The notes under the pieces were generated by a model, which did no database searches, was not told where the DNA came from, and saw nothing but the letters and a program-made list of their open reading frames with translations. Source: Stagnimonas sp965279705 (lineage in GTDB: Bacteria; Pseudomonadota; Gammaproteobacteria; Nevskiales; Nevskiaceae). From it: 64,000 nt of DNA. Location of the stretch: NCBI GenBank assembly GCA_965279705.1, contig OZ257257.1, forward strand, positions 1,426,001 to 1,490,000, given 5' to 3'. The position numbers were made by a program, and so were the translations under genes. This document shows, in pieces, positions 1-9,321 of this stretch. Positions within the stretch are counted from its first letter, which is position 1, and each line of letters opens with the position of its first letter.

Positions 1-1180
1 GCATCGGCGCGTGGTCGCGGCCCTTGTGGGCCGCGCCGAAATAGATGCTGCTCTTGCCGTAGCGCTTGTTGAGCAAATCCACCGCCTGCATCAACGGTTT
101 GTGTGGGCGGCCTGTATCGAAGATGGATAATGTTTGATGACGTGCCTCGATGAGGCCACCGAACACCACCCCGACGTGCATCGGCGAGCGGGCGGCCGTC
201 GAGCCGGGATATTCGCTCCAGAGCGCATCGAGATGATGGGTGAGTTCCAGCGTGTCGTCGGTGTGGTTGAAGCGCGCCTCCACGCCCCAGTGGTCCTTTC
301 CCAGCTTGCCGATGAAGCGCACCGAAACGTGCATCTGCGAGGTGACGAGATCGAGCTTGCGCAGGCGCATCGCGGCCTTCTGCATCATGCGGTGGATGAT
401 GCTGTGCGCATCGACATCGTTGCGCTTCACCGGCGGCAGCACATGCGAATGGCCGATGCTGGCGCGCTCGCTGGCAGTGAGCGGCACAGGCGCGCCGCGC
501 AGGCGCTCGAACATGATCTCGCCCTCCACCCCACCCCAGGCGCGACGCAGCTCCAGTTTGCTGGCCGCACAAAGCTGCTGCACGGTGAAGATGCGAGCGC
601 GGTTGAGGCGCTGCTCCATGTTGGGGCCAATGCCGCTCAGGTCGCGCAGCGCCAGTCCATGCAGGATGTGCGGCAGGTCGTGCGGTTCGATCAGCACCAG
701 ACCGTCGGGCTTCTGGATGTCACTGGCCACCTTGGCGAGCCAGGCATTGGGGGCAATGCCGATGGAGCAGGTCATCACCTCGCCCACATCCCGCGCCATC
801 GCCTGCTTCAAAACCTTGGCAAGCGCTACGGCCTTTTCCGGCGTCTTGTGCCCTGCGGGCAGGTCGCAGATGAACTCGTCGATGGAAGTCGCCGCCTCGA
901 TCGGCACCACGCGGTCGACGCAAGCCTTGATGCGGTCGTGGTACTGCACATAGAGCGGCGGACGCGCCTCGACGATCTCGATGCCAGGGCACAACAGACG
1001 CGCTTCAGCCACCTGCGTGCCGGTCTTCACGCCGAACTTCTTGGCGGCGTAGCTGGCGGCGATGCAGCAGGTGGTCTCGGCCATCAGCGGCGCGACCGCA
1101 ATCGGGCGGCCCCGCAGCTCGGGTCTTTCCTGCTGTTCGCAGGAGGCAAAATACGAGTTGAGGTCGAGTGCGAGTTTCAT
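1..1180 (-). CDS. Y-family DNA polymerase (DinB/UmuC-like), 3' part outside window
   Basis: About 393 residues are visible, starting MKLALDLNSYF; the C-terminus lies beyond base 1. The opening LDLNSYFASCEQ is the palm motif of Y-family translesion polymerases with its first catalytic Asp. SIDEF near residue 105 matches the conserved SIDE motif carrying the catalytic Asp-Glu pair. SIGIAPNAWLAKVASDIQKPDG follows, as in DinB (KxASxxxKP), then an HhH-like LSGIGPNMEQRL thumb segment and a little-finger region. Family role: error-prone bypass of DNA lesions. I cannot assign it to DinB, UmuC or another subgroup because the end is missing. It is divergent from the tRNA genes. No LexA box of the CTG-N10-CAG type was seen directly upstream. 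Confidence 0.85.
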   Translation of the reverse strand, partial: MKLALDLNSYFASCEQQERPELRGRPIAVAPLMAETTCCIAASYAAKKFGVKTGTQVAEARLLCPGIEIVEARPPLYVQYHDRIKACVDRVVPIEAATSIDEFICDLPAGHKTPEKAVALAKVLKQAMARDVGEVMTCSIGIAPNAWLAKVASDIQKPDGLVLIEPHDLPHILHGLALRDLSGIGPNMEQRLNRARIFTVQQLCAASKLELRRAWGGVEGEIMFERLRGAPVPLTASERASIGHSHVLPPVKRNDVDAHSIIHRMMQKAAMRLRKLDLVTSQMHVSVRFIGKLGKDHWGVEARFNHTDDTLELTHHLDALWSEYPGSTAARSPMHVGVVFGGLIEARHQTLSIFDTGRPHKPLMQAVDLLNKRYGKSSIYFGAAHKGRDHAPM

Positions 1181-1228
1181 GCGTGCGGGGTGGCTTGGAG
1201 CAGGCCGTGCGGGAGCAGTGGATGCCCG

Positions 1229-1257
1229 TTGCGATTCGGGGAAGGTGCTCCTATAAT
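1229..1257 (+). promoter_or_regulatory. sigma70 promoter for tRNA-Ala/tRNA-Glu
   Basis: A -35 box TTGCGA (1229-1234) and a perfect -10 box TATAAT (1252-1257) are separated by 17 bp and followed by a GC-rich discriminator (CCGCGTCCCGC). That layout is typical of stringently controlled stable-RNA promoters. Transcription should start around 1264, a few bases before the mature tRNA-Ala 5' end at 1271. Confidence 0.85.
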
Positions 1258-1270
1258 CCGCGTCCCGCAA

Positions 1271-1346
<76 letters not shown>

Positions 1347-1376
1347 AAGTTAAAGTTTCACCACGTTGCCTGTCTT

Positions 1377-1451
1377 GTTCCCATCGTCTAACGGTTAGGA
1401 CATCACCCTTTCACGGTGAGTATAGGGGTTCGAATCCCCTTGGGAACGCCA
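1377..1451 (+). tRNA. tRNA-Glu (TTC)
   Basis: A 75-nt cloverleaf with acceptor GTTCCCA pairing TGGGAAC, anticodon loop CTTTCAC (anticodon TTC), T-loop GTTCGAATC, discriminator G and encoded CCA. It follows tRNA-Ala in the same direction and is followed by an intrinsic terminator. Confidence 0.97.
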
Positions 1452-1500
1452 CCTACTCCTCAGTGACAGGTGAGCAAAGAGCAAGCTCTGCACAAATAGA

Positions 1501-1526
1501 AAAGACCGTCCCGACGGTCTTTTTTT
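1501..1526 (+). terminator. Rho-independent terminator of the tRNA operon
   Basis: The stem AAGACCGTC / GACGGTCTT with a 2-nt loop is followed by a run of T residues. It lies about 50 bp after tRNA-Glu. The rest of the gap up to 1744 shows no gene and no promoter I would defend. Confidence 0.9.
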
Positions 1527-1744
1527 ATGTTTGTGACTTGCCTTCGTCAGGCTGGCCGTTGCGCGGTGGCAAGCGTCCGGTTCGCCGTCACTGGTGCTGG
1601 TGGCATGACTGCTGGCAAACGGCGCGGTTTATGCGGGTGGATTGATGACTCAAGCTGCCTTTAACAGCCGCCGGTGATGCCATGAATTTCACGGATCACT
1701 GCTACATTGGCGTCCTGTAATCCCATTGATATGCAAGGAAGCGT

Positions 1745-3154
1745 ATGCGGATGCGACAGGCCTCTGGCCTAGGTGTGACATTGCTGTGCGCGGCGCTGTC
1801 GGCCTGGTCGGCGCCCGTCGCTGCTGCCCCTGCGGATTTGTTGACCGCCGTCAATGACGCGCTGCGCAGCAACCCCAGTTACCAGGCCACGCTCGATGCC
1901 TATGCGAGCGCCCAGCAGCTGATACCTATTGCCGAGTCGCGCTACTACCCGCAACTCACCTTGACCGGCAGCTACGACTATTACGACGAGACGGTGAAGG
2001 GCGATTACTTCGGCCTGCGCAGCATCGATTTGCAGGACGACTTTCCGCGCTACACCTATGGCGCCTTTCTGCGCCAGGCGGTGTTCTCTGGCGATTTGCT
2101 GTTCAACGCGGGCAAGGCCGTGCAGCAGGTGGCGCGCGTGCGGTTTTTGTCGGATGTAGCTGAAGACGCGCTGATCGTGACCGTCTGCAACGCCTACTTT
2201 GCCTTGCTGTCGGCACAGGAGCAGCAGCGCATCAGCGAGGCCAAGGTGCAGGCGCTCAAGATCCAGTTCGAACAGATCAAGGGTCGTACCGATGCCGGTC
2301 TGGCACTGGAGGCCGAGTCCAAATCAGCCGAGGCAAGCTTGGGCCTGGCAGCCGTCGGTTTCGAGGAAGCGCGCCGTGCGGTCGAAGGTGCTTTTGTCGA
2401 TATAGAAGCACTCACCGGTCAGCGTTACGAAGGCATCCTGCCGCTGCTGCCCAGCGTGGAGCTTCTGCCGCCAACGCCTGCCGATGAGTCCGCATGGATC
2501 GCCCGTGCGCGCGCAAACAACCCGGCCGTTCTTGCCCAGCAGATGCAGGTGGCCGTCACCAAGGCCGATGTCGAAAAGGCCCGCTACCAGCGTTATCCCA
2601 AGGTGGATCTGGTCGGCTCCTACAGTCGCCTCAACAACGATGGCGGCGTGACCGGCAAGCGTGAGGAAATCGAGGGCCGCGTTGGCCTTACCGCCAGCCT
2701 GCCGCTATTCACCGGCGGCCTGCTGACCGCGGAGATCGCCCGCGTGCAGGCCGAGCAGCGACGTGCCGAATCCGAATTGGCCGCCACTGTCGCCAAGACA
2801 GTGCGCGATACCCGCATTGCCTATGCCAGCACCACGCTGGGCAAGCAGAAGATCACCGCCGTACAGCGCGCGCTCGATGCTGCCGTGCTTGCCGAGGCCG
2901 CTAACAAGGCCGGCTTCGAGTCGGGCACGCGCACCAACGCCGATGTGCTCGCCGCCGTCGAGCAGCGCTACACGGCCGAGTTCGCGCTCACCACCGCGCG
3001 CTACAAGTTTCTCGCCGACACGCTGTATCTCAAGCAGGTCGCCGGCGCCTTGCTGACCGCGGATCTCGGACGTATCAACCGACTCTTGCAGCCGGCCACA
3101 ACCCCCACAGCGCCGGGTAACGGTGCAGCGGTCATTCGTCCTGTGGCGCGCTAG
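1745..3154 (+). CDS. TolC-family outer membrane efflux channel
   Basis: A 469-aa protein with an N-terminal signal peptide (hydrophobic stretch about residues 8-28 ending PVAAAPA) and the duplicated long-helix architecture of TolC/OEP proteins. Examples are AYFALLSAQEQ near residue 150 and its second-half equivalent with VGLTASLPLFTGG near residue 325. These proteins form trimeric channels across the outer membrane and periplasm for type I secretion or RND-type export. The start is supported by AAGGA 6 bp upstream. It is first in an operon with an HlyD-type adaptor, a propeller-like protein and a sulfotransferase. No ABC or RND pump gene is in the operon. I infer that it exports the product of the neighbouring lipid-synthase cluster or a modified envelope component. 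Confidence 0.9.
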   Translation: MRMRQASGLGVTLLCAALSAWSAPVAAAPADLLTAVNDALRSNPSYQATLDAYASAQQLIPIAESRYYPQLTLTGSYDYYDETVKGDYFGLRSIDLQDDFPRYTYGAFLRQAVFSGDLLFNAGKAVQQVARVRFLSDVAEDALIVTVCNAYFALLSAQEQQRISEAKVQALKIQFEQIKGRTDAGLALEAESKSAEASLGLAAVGFEEARRAVEGAFVDIEALTGQRYEGILPLLPSVELLPPTPADESAWIARARANNPAVLAQQMQVAVTKADVEKARYQRYPKVDLVGSYSRLNNDGGVTGKREEIEGRVGLTASLPLFTGGLLTAEIARVQAEQRRAESELAATVAKTVRDTRIAYASTTLGKQKITAVQRALDAAVLAEAANKAGFESGTRTNADVLAAVEQRYTAEFALTTARYKFLADTLYLKQVAGALLTADLGRINRLLQPATTPTAPGNGAAVIRPVAR

Positions 3155-3165
3155 CGCCGCCTGTG

Positions 3166-5481
3166 ATGGATGCGATGAATGCGCCGCCGCAGTCCCGCTA
3201 CCGGCGCTACCAGCGGCCGCAGGGGGTGTTCAAGGCCCTGCCTGACGAGGCGCAGCTGGGGCCCCTGTTCGACGGCAGCGCACCCACGGCAGCGCTCGCC
3301 GGCCCGGCGTCTCAGCGTCTGGGCGGCCCGGTAAGTGCAGCAGAGCTGGAGGAGTTTGCCGGTCGCCTGACCGAAGCGGGTCGGCTCGAACCCGGCAGTC
3401 ACGAGCCCTTGCCGGTGCCTGCGCATACCGACGCCGAAGCGCTTCGGCTGCGACAGCAAGGCCTGAGCGGCCAGCAGCGCGAGGCCGCCGAGCGCAGGGC
3501 CTTGCCGCCCTCGAACATGCCGGGCTCCCTGGCGCAGCCGGCGGTGCAGCATTCCGCCACCGGCGCGGCGGGCGATCGTCGCGGCGAGCCGGTGCGCATC
3601 GATGTGCCGCTGTCGCCGGCACCGTTCATCGCACTGGGCCGCTGGCTGGTGTGGCCGCTGGCCTCGGGTGCCGGGCTGGCGGCCCTGCTGGTGCTGCTCG
3701 TGGCCACCATCAGCCTGTTCTACAGCCGCCGCCTAGAGTGGCTCGCCTTCGGCGTGCTGCATCTGCCCGGCATCAAGGCCCTGGCGGCAATCGTGCTTGC
3801 AGGCTGGTTGGTCAACCTGTGTTCGATGTCGGCGCGTGCCGCGGCGGTAGAGCGCTTCACTGCCGCGGCACCGAAGTTCGGTCTGCGTTACGGATTCCTG
3901 AAAATCCCCTATTTCGTGGCCGACACGGCGGGTGCGGCGACACGCATCGATCGTCTCAACCGCCAGCGGCTGGTGGCTGCGGGACTCACCGGCACGGCGC
4001 TGCTGATGGTGCTGGGCGTGGTGCTGTGGTTCATCACCGCCACCACGCTGCCCAATATCGGCGGCGTCGCCTCATCCGCCGCGACCGCTGCCGCCATCTC
4101 GCTGCTGGTACGCCTCAACCCGTTGGCACTGCGCGATGGCTATCACCTGCTTGCCAATCGCGTCGGCGTGCTCGATCTGCGCCAACAGGCCGACTTCGCC
4201 CTGTTTGGCGCCGACCGACCGTGGATGACGCAGGCCAGGCGCCTGCCGCGGCGCTGGCTGATCTGGTTTTCGGTGCTGTCGTTCATCTTCACCCTGGGGT
4301 CTTTCGGCTTGATCCTGTGGTTGCTGGGCGGTGCGTTGGAGGCGCGGTTTCAGGGGTCTGGCGTGGTTCTGGTTTTGGTTTCAGGGGGGATATTCATGTT
4401 CAAGCGATATCAGCGCACGGCGGTCGAAACGACTCGCATGGGGCATCTTAAGAAAGCGCCGTGGCGGCCCAGCCGCAAGCAGCTGATCTGGGCTGCGGCC
4501 GTCTTCGTCGTCTGCCTGCTGCCGTATCCGGATTCGCCTGGCGGCAACTTCGAGATTCTGCCGCGCGACCGTGCCGACGTGCGTGCGCTGGCGCCCGGCG
4601 ATGTGCGCGAGGTGCTGGTGCGCGAGGGCGATACGGTCAAGGCAGGCCAGCCACTGGCGCGGCTCGACGACTCGGCCCAGAAAGCCAAGGTGGCGGGCGC
4701 CGAAGCCGATCTCGCCCGCCTGCAATCCGATTTGTCCCGCGCCAAAAAAGGCGCAAAGAGCGAAGAGATCGAACTCGCCCGCCAGCAAGTCGCCACCGCT
4801 CGCGCCAATGCCAATCTCGCCAGCGGCAGCTTTGATCGCATCGCCACCGCCTATAAGGGCAAGTCAGTGACGCCGCAGGACTACGACAAGGCCAAGGGCG
4901 CGGCCGAGGTGGCCAAGCAGCAGCTGCTGGCTGCACAACGCTCGCTCGATCTCGTCAGCAGCCCGACCCAGCAGGACAGCATCAAGGCGCTCGAAGCCGA
5001 GATTCGCGGCGTGCAGGTTGATCTCGAATACCAGCGCGAGCAGCTCGCAGCGACCACGCTGACAGCACCTATTGGCGGTGTGGTGGTGGCGCCGCGTTTG
5101 CAGTTCGCACGCGGCAGTTATCTGGAGCGCGGCGCGCTGCTGGCCACCATCGAAGACACCGGCGAGTTGATTGCCGAAGTGAAATTACCGGAGTCGTCCA
5201 TCGGCGATATCAAGGTCGGCGCCAAGGCTTCGGCCAAGCCCTGGGCCTTTCCCGGCAGCAGCTACCGAGGCGAGGTGCGCAGCATTGCCCCGACGGCCGA
5301 AGAGGGTAAATACGGCAAGATCGTGCGCGTCAACGTGGCGGTGAGCGACCCTAAGGGCGAGCTCAAAGCCGGCATGACCGGCAACGGAAAAATATCGACC
5401 GGCTGGGATTTCTTCGGCCTGGTGTTCACCCGTGCGGTGGTGCGCTTCGTGATGGTGGAACTGTGGTCGTGGATTCCCTGA
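3166..5481 (+). CDS. HlyD-type periplasmic adaptor fused to a degenerate M50-like membrane domain
   Basis: 771 aa. Residues 1-150 are a Pro/Gln-rich cytoplasmic leader. About 155-415 is polytopic and resembles M50 peptidase-like export proteins: the late motif LNPLALRDGYHLLAN near 317-331 is the classic third-ligand region. The HExxH position near 216-222 reads NLCSMS, so the zinc-binding glutamate and histidines are gone. After a further membrane segment (about 440-453) comes an HlyD/RND adaptor: a lipoyl half-motif around VREVLVREGDTVKAGQPL, a long coiled coil (about 520-635), the second lipoyl half and a beta-barrel. Family proteins of this build pair with TolC, which is directly upstream. 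Starts at GTG 3163 and ATG 3175 are alternatives; no strong Shine-Dalgarno is seen. Its 3' end overlaps the next gene. Confidence 0.8.
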   Translation: MDAMNAPPQSRYRRYQRPQGVFKALPDEAQLGPLFDGSAPTAALAGPASQRLGGPVSAAELEEFAGRLTEAGRLEPGSHEPLPVPAHTDAEALRLRQQGLSGQQREAAERRALPPSNMPGSLAQPAVQHSATGAAGDRRGEPVRIDVPLSPAPFIALGRWLVWPLASGAGLAALLVLLVATISLFYSRRLEWLAFGVLHLPGIKALAAIVLAGWLVNLCSMSARAAAVERFTAAAPKFGLRYGFLKIPYFVADTAGAATRIDRLNRQRLVAAGLTGTALLMVLGVVLWFITATTLPNIGGVASSAATAAAISLLVRLNPLALRDGYHLLANRVGVLDLRQQADFALFGADRPWMTQARRLPRRWLIWFSVLSFIFTLGSFGLILWLLGGALEARFQGSGVVLVLVSGGIFMFKRYQRTAVETTRMGHLKKAPWRPSRKQLIWAAAVFVVCLLPYPDSPGGNFEILPRDRADVRALAPGDVREVLVREGDTVKAGQPLARLDDSAQKAKVAGAEADLARLQSDLSRAKKGAKSEEIELARQQVATARANANLASGSFDRIATAYKGKSVTPQDYDKAKGAAEVAKQQLLAAQRSLDLVSSPTQQDSIKALEAEIRGVQVDLEYQREQLAATTLTAPIGGVVVAPRLQFARGSYLERGALLATIEDTGELIAEVKLPESSIGDIKVGAKASAKPWAFPGSSYRGEVRSIAPTAEEGKYGKIVRVNVAVSDPKGELKAGMTGNGKISTGWDFFGLVFTRAVVRFVMVELWSWIP

Positions 5482-6968
5482 GTTCCTCGCTGCAACCGGG
5501 CCTGCAAGGTGCGGATTTTCGCCTCACCTGCCTCAACGGCTTTGGTGACGGCTGGAATCACTATGCCCACAGCATGGCTTGGTTCAAGGGCAAGATTTAC
5601 GTCGGCACCAGCCGTGCCCAGCTGGCCGCCCTGCGACTGGCGGGCAAGCGCGATGGGGTGAGGCCCTGGCCGATCGAATCCCCCGATGACATCTACGACA
5701 TCGACCGCCGCGCACAGATATGGGAATACACGCCGGAAACCGATGTCTGGCGGCTGGCCTATCGCTCGCCCATCGTGCACGGCAACAACGGCCGTGATGA
5801 TGTGCCGAGCTACATCGGCTTTCGCGGCATGGCGGTGATCCAGGACCCGTCCGACGACGAGCCCTGCCTGTATGTGTCTTCCTGGTCGCCGCACACGGCG
5901 CATTCGCCGGATGTGCTGCGCAGTGCCGATGGCGTGCACTTCACGCCCATCCCGCGCCCGCCGTTCGGCGCCGCCGTACGCACCTGCCGCGCGCTGGAGC
6001 ACTTCAACGGCCGTGTGCACCTGAGCCCCACGGCCAGCGGCACCAAGAAGGGCTTCAACCAGGACATCAGCAGCGAGGCGGTGATCTACGGCTGCGACAA
6101 CATGGCCAAGGGCGAGTGGTTGCCGGTCAACGAGGAAGGCTTTGGCAATGCCGGCAACGGCACGGTGTTCGAGCTGGCGCAATTCAACGGCTATCTCTAC
6201 GGCGGCACTGTCAACCCGGTGACCGGTACCGAAATCTGGAAGACCGCAGGCGGCAAGCCGCCCTATGTATGGACCAAGGTGCTCGACTGCGGTGCCGGGC
6301 GCGGGCGGCTCAACGAGGGTTCCGGTTCCATGTGCGTGTTCAAGGGCGCGCTCTACGTCGGCTGCGGCATCATCAACGGCGGCTACCACCGCGCCGCCAA
6401 CATCGGCCCTGCAGCTGCGGAGATGATCCGCATCTGGCCCGACGACACTTGGGACTTGATCGCCGGCGAAGCACGCCACACGCCCTGGGGTCTCAAGTTT
6501 CCCCTCTCGGGCATGGGGCCGGGACTCGACAGTCTTTTCAACGGCTATTTCTGGCGCCTGTGCGAGCACCAGGGCTGGCTCTATGCCGGCACGTTTTCGT
6601 GGGCCAACATGATCCCCTACATGGCCACCAACCGCTGGCCGGAAGACATGCTGACGCTGCTGCGCCGCTGGGGCGACGAAGAACTGGTGGCGCGCTTCGG
6701 TGGTGCCGAGCTGTGGCGCTCGCCCGATGGCGTGCACTGGCAGCCGGTGACCCGCAATGGCTTCGGCAACAAGTTCAACTGGGGCATCCGCAACATCGTC
6801 TCCACCCCGCACGGCCTGTTCGTGGCAACTGCCAATCCCTTCGGCCCCACCGTGGCAGTGAAGCGCGACGGCCGCTGGCAATACGTGCCGAATGCGCGCG
6901 GTGGCTGCGAGGTGTGGCTGGGTCAGACGCCGAGCGATCCGCTACCCGGGCTGCATGAAGCGCCATGA
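5463..6968 (+). CDS. beta-propeller-like protein of unknown function
   Basis: 501 aa from a GTG start that overlaps the adaptor gene by 19 bp; GTG 5469 is an alternative. No signal peptide or membrane segment is evident. The sequence contains recurring blade-like units of the form 'YVGT / Y-GGTVNPVTGTEIWK / AELWRSPDGVHWQPV' with Trp-Asp/Gly turns, as in kelch- or sialidase-like propellers. I do not recognise a catalytic family and do not assign a function. Overlap with the adaptor upstream and with the sulfotransferase downstream (ATG 6965 inside its last codons) implies translational coupling, so its role is probably tied to substrate handling or product modification in this operon. Confidence 0.6.
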   Translation: MVVDSLSSSLQPGLQGADFRLTCLNGFGDGWNHYAHSMAWFKGKIYVGTSRAQLAALRLAGKRDGVRPWPIESPDDIYDIDRRAQIWEYTPETDVWRLAYRSPIVHGNNGRDDVPSYIGFRGMAVIQDPSDDEPCLYVSSWSPHTAHSPDVLRSADGVHFTPIPRPPFGAAVRTCRALEHFNGRVHLSPTASGTKKGFNQDISSEAVIYGCDNMAKGEWLPVNEEGFGNAGNGTVFELAQFNGYLYGGTVNPVTGTEIWKTAGGKPPYVWTKVLDCGAGRGRLNEGSGSMCVFKGALYVGCGIINGGYHRAANIGPAAAEMIRIWPDDTWDLIAGEARHTPWGLKFPLSGMGPGLDSLFNGYFWRLCEHQGWLYAGTFSWANMIPYMATNRWPEDMLTLLRRWGDEELVARFGGAELWRSPDGVHWQPVTRNGFGNKFNWGIRNIVSTPHGLFVATANPFGPTVAVKRDGRWQYVPNARGGCEVWLGQTPSDPLPGLHEAP

Positions 6969-7867
6969 ACACGCCCGCACCGGTCTATTTGCTGGCCGCA
7001 CCTTTCAGCGGGGCAAGCGTGCTGGCGGGCGTGCTGGCGCAGCATCCGGCGCTGTATGCCGTGCCCGAACTCAATCTGTTTCTTGCCGATACCGTCGGCG
7101 AGTTGCTCGACCTCTTCGACAGGGGGCAGGGCGGCCATGCACACGGCCTGCTGCGCGCCCTGGCGCAGCTCGATTCTGGTGGCCAGACCGATGTGGGCAT
7201 TGAAGCGACCCGCGCCTGGCTCGAAGCCCGCCATGCCGAACCGGTGGACAGCGTGCTGCAACATCTCGCCGCGCGCGTCGCACCGCGACGACTGATCGTG
7301 CCGGATGCCGAGAGCGCCCTGCGGCCGATGGATTTGCAGCGCCTGCGTAACGCGGCGCCGCGCATCGAGTGCATTCATCTGCTGCGCCACCCCTGGTCGC
7401 AGGGCGTGCTGCTGCATGCCTGGGCGTGCGAGCAGTTGTTTGTGCCGCAGGACTACAAGGATCACGCGCTGCGGCCACCGTTGCTCGATCCGCAGATCCC
7501 CTGGCTGCGTGCCGAACACAATCTGCAAAACCTGTTCGCCCAGCGTCCGCCCCTGCTGCATCTGTGCGGCGAGACGCTGGACGACGATTTCGATGTGGCT
7601 GCACGCCAGCTCTGCGAGGCGTTGGGTATCGGCTGCGATGCAGAGACGCTCACCCTGATGCGGGATGCCGACCACTGGCTGTTTGCAGGCAACGGCCCGC
7701 GCAGCGCACCGTATGGACTGGAGCCGGAGGCAATGGAACCCTTCAGTGCCGCCGCGCTCGATCTCGCCGCAGCAAGCTCACTCACGGCGCCCTTACCCTG
7801 GCGGCCGGATGGACAGACCTTTGCCATCGAAGTGCAGCAGCACGCCCGGCGCTGCGGTTATCGCTGA
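6965..7867 (+). CDS. putative PAPS-dependent sulfotransferase
   Basis: 300 aa. The N-terminal YLLAAPFSGASVLAGVLAQHP matches the 5'-phosphosulfate-binding loop of sulfotransferases (usually RSGTT; the Arg is replaced by Phe here). RIECIHLLRHPWSQGVLL near residues 132-149 matches the 3'-phosphate-binding motif (VxLxRDPR-like, with His for Asp). The overall length fits the sulfotransferase 1/3 superfamily. It would transfer sulfate from PAPS to a hydroxyl or amine of an unknown acceptor. It is the last gene of the tolC operon, overlapping the upstream stop (ATGA). A cysC gene for PAPS synthesis lies at the far end of the facing cluster, which supports a sulfation step. The weakened motifs mean activity is not assured. 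Confidence 0.6.
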   Translation: MNTPAPVYLLAAPFSGASVLAGVLAQHPALYAVPELNLFLADTVGELLDLFDRGQGGHAHGLLRALAQLDSGGQTDVGIEATRAWLEARHAEPVDSVLQHLAARVAPRRLIVPDAESALRPMDLQRLRNAAPRIECIHLLRHPWSQGVLLHAWACEQLFVPQDYKDHALRPPLLDPQIPWLRAEHNLQNLFAQRPPLLHLCGETLDDDFDVAARQLCEALGIGCDAETLTLMRDADHWLFAGNGPRSAPYGLEPEAMEPFSAAALDLAAASSLTAPLPWRPDGQTFAIEVQQHARRCGYR

Positions 7868-7868
7868 A

Positions 7869-9266
7869 TCATTCCGGCGCTTTTGGCAGTACGCGACGCG
7901 ATTCGAGGCAGGCCGCAAATGCCGCCGCTGCACCCTGTGCCGCACTGGCATTGAACACTGCGCGTGAACAGTACGTGGCCTTGGGCTGATAGATACCGCG
8001 CGAGGCCGAACCCGCCTCACCAAAGTCGGTGCGCACGATGGCTTCTGCAAAGGTCGGATGCGCGAGCAGTTCGCGCATGGTCAGCGTGCCCTGCCGCTCC
8101 GGCCCGAACGGTAGGGTGTTGAAGCCGAGATCGCGGGTGGCCAGTAATGGTGGCGCATCGCGGCTCACCACCAGTGTGTAGCGGCCCTCGCCGTCGAGTG
8201 CGGCGTCTTCATCCGGCACGCAGCCATAAACCTTCTGCGTGTTGAAGCCGTAGTGACAGAGCGACCAGTAGCGCACCTGCGGCGGATTGCTGGCGCTGCC
8301 GTCGTCGGTATGGCTGGGTGGCAGGCCGCGCACCAGCAGCAGCTCACCGTAATTGCGCTCGGTCTTGATGTAGGCGAAGGCATTGTGATTGTTCAAGCCC
8401 ACGCCGCTGCCCGCCGCAACCAGCAGCAGCGACTCGAACTTCTTGAATACCGGCTTGGGCAGTGGTGGCACCGGGTCCAGGCCGTTGGTGATGCCCGGCA
8501 CTTTTGCGCCGTCCTGATAGAAGCGTGAACCGATCTCTGCACAGCCCGCCGCGTCCTCGACGTTGGCGAGCGGCAATGCGCCGTCCGGCGTTTGCAGGGT
8601 GAGCCGGGGCAGGCCGACACCGCCGGTGTTTTCGCCCACCGGCAGATAGGTGCGGTAGACCAGCGCGGTGGTGCGCTTGGCGACACCGTCACTGGGTGAT
8701 GGGGCAGGGCGGTAGAGCACGTTCGCCTCGCGTTGCGCAGGTACGGCGCTACCGAAGCGCAGCGTCGCGGTGTAACGGCCACCACGCGGGACGTTGGCTT
8801 GCAAGGTGGTGATGTCGAGCCAGGGCGTGCTCGCGCCGGCATCGGGGCGCAGCTGGTATTCGGCCTGCGCATCCAGAACCAGCAGGTTGCCGTCGTGCAC
8901 ATGCAGCGCGGCATAACGGCTGTTGGCGTAGCGGCCTTCGATCTTGAGCGTGGTGCCAACGGGCTGATCCGGCGCGATGAAGGCGACCCAGTAGCGCGCT
9001 CCGGTGTCGGCAAACGCGGTGTTGCCCAGCCCTTCGATGCTGGGGTCGAAAGCAAGTATCCAGCCGCAGCCGCGCTGGAGCGGCACGGCGCGATCAACCC
9101 CGCCTTGCGCACTCGGTCGCGTCGGCACGGTGCCACTGTCAAAGGGGATCGATGGATCTGCCGGTACTGGCGCCTGAGTGACCGGGTTGCTGCTGCCCGC
9201 GCCGCAGCCGCTCAGGGCGGCAAGCAGGCACAGCAGCAGAACAGCATTGAAACGGGGGGTGGGCAT
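7869..9266 (-). CDS. predicted lipoprotein of unknown function
   Basis: 465 aa with a lipoprotein signal: hydrophobic residues 8-18 and lipobox LSGC with Cys21. The mature part has a Pro-rich linker and then a globular region with many beta-type segments, for example residues 85-125 around YWVAFIAPDQP and RYAALHVHDG, and several conserved-looking Cys residues. I do not recognise the family. The start is supported by AAGGA about 10 bp upstream. It converges tail-to-tail with the sulfotransferase, 1 bp apart. It is separated from the esterase gene by 91 bp holding two palindromes, so it may have its own promoter rather than belonging to the cluster transcript. Confidence 0.75.
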   Translation of the reverse strand: MPTPRFNAVLLLCLLAALSGCGAGSSNPVTQAPVPADPSIPFDSGTVPTRPSAQGGVDRAVPLQRGCGWILAFDPSIEGLGNTAFADTGARYWVAFIAPDQPVGTTLKIEGRYANSRYAALHVHDGNLLVLDAQAEYQLRPDAGASTPWLDITTLQANVPRGGRYTATLRFGSAVPAQREANVLYRPAPSPSDGVAKRTTALVYRTYLPVGENTGGVGLPRLTLQTPDGALPLANVEDAAGCAEIGSRFYQDGAKVPGITNGLDPVPPLPKPVFKKFESLLLVAAGSGVGLNNHNAFAYIKTERNYGELLLVRGLPPSHTDDGSASNPPQVRYWSLCHYGFNTQKVYGCVPDEDAALDGEGRYTLVVSRDAPPLLATRDLGFNTLPFGPERQGTLTMRELLAHPTFAEAIVRTDFGEAGSASRGIYQPKATYCSRAVFNASAAQGAAAAFAACLESRRVLPKAPE

Positions 9267-9321
9267 GACGTCATCCTTGACAACATGCGTGCAGTGTATT
9301 CAAAGCAATATGAACGGATGG

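Noticed and set aside
5262..6881. 539-codon minus-strand open frame
   Set aside because: Lies antisense to the adaptor 3' end and the propeller gene; no domain seen.
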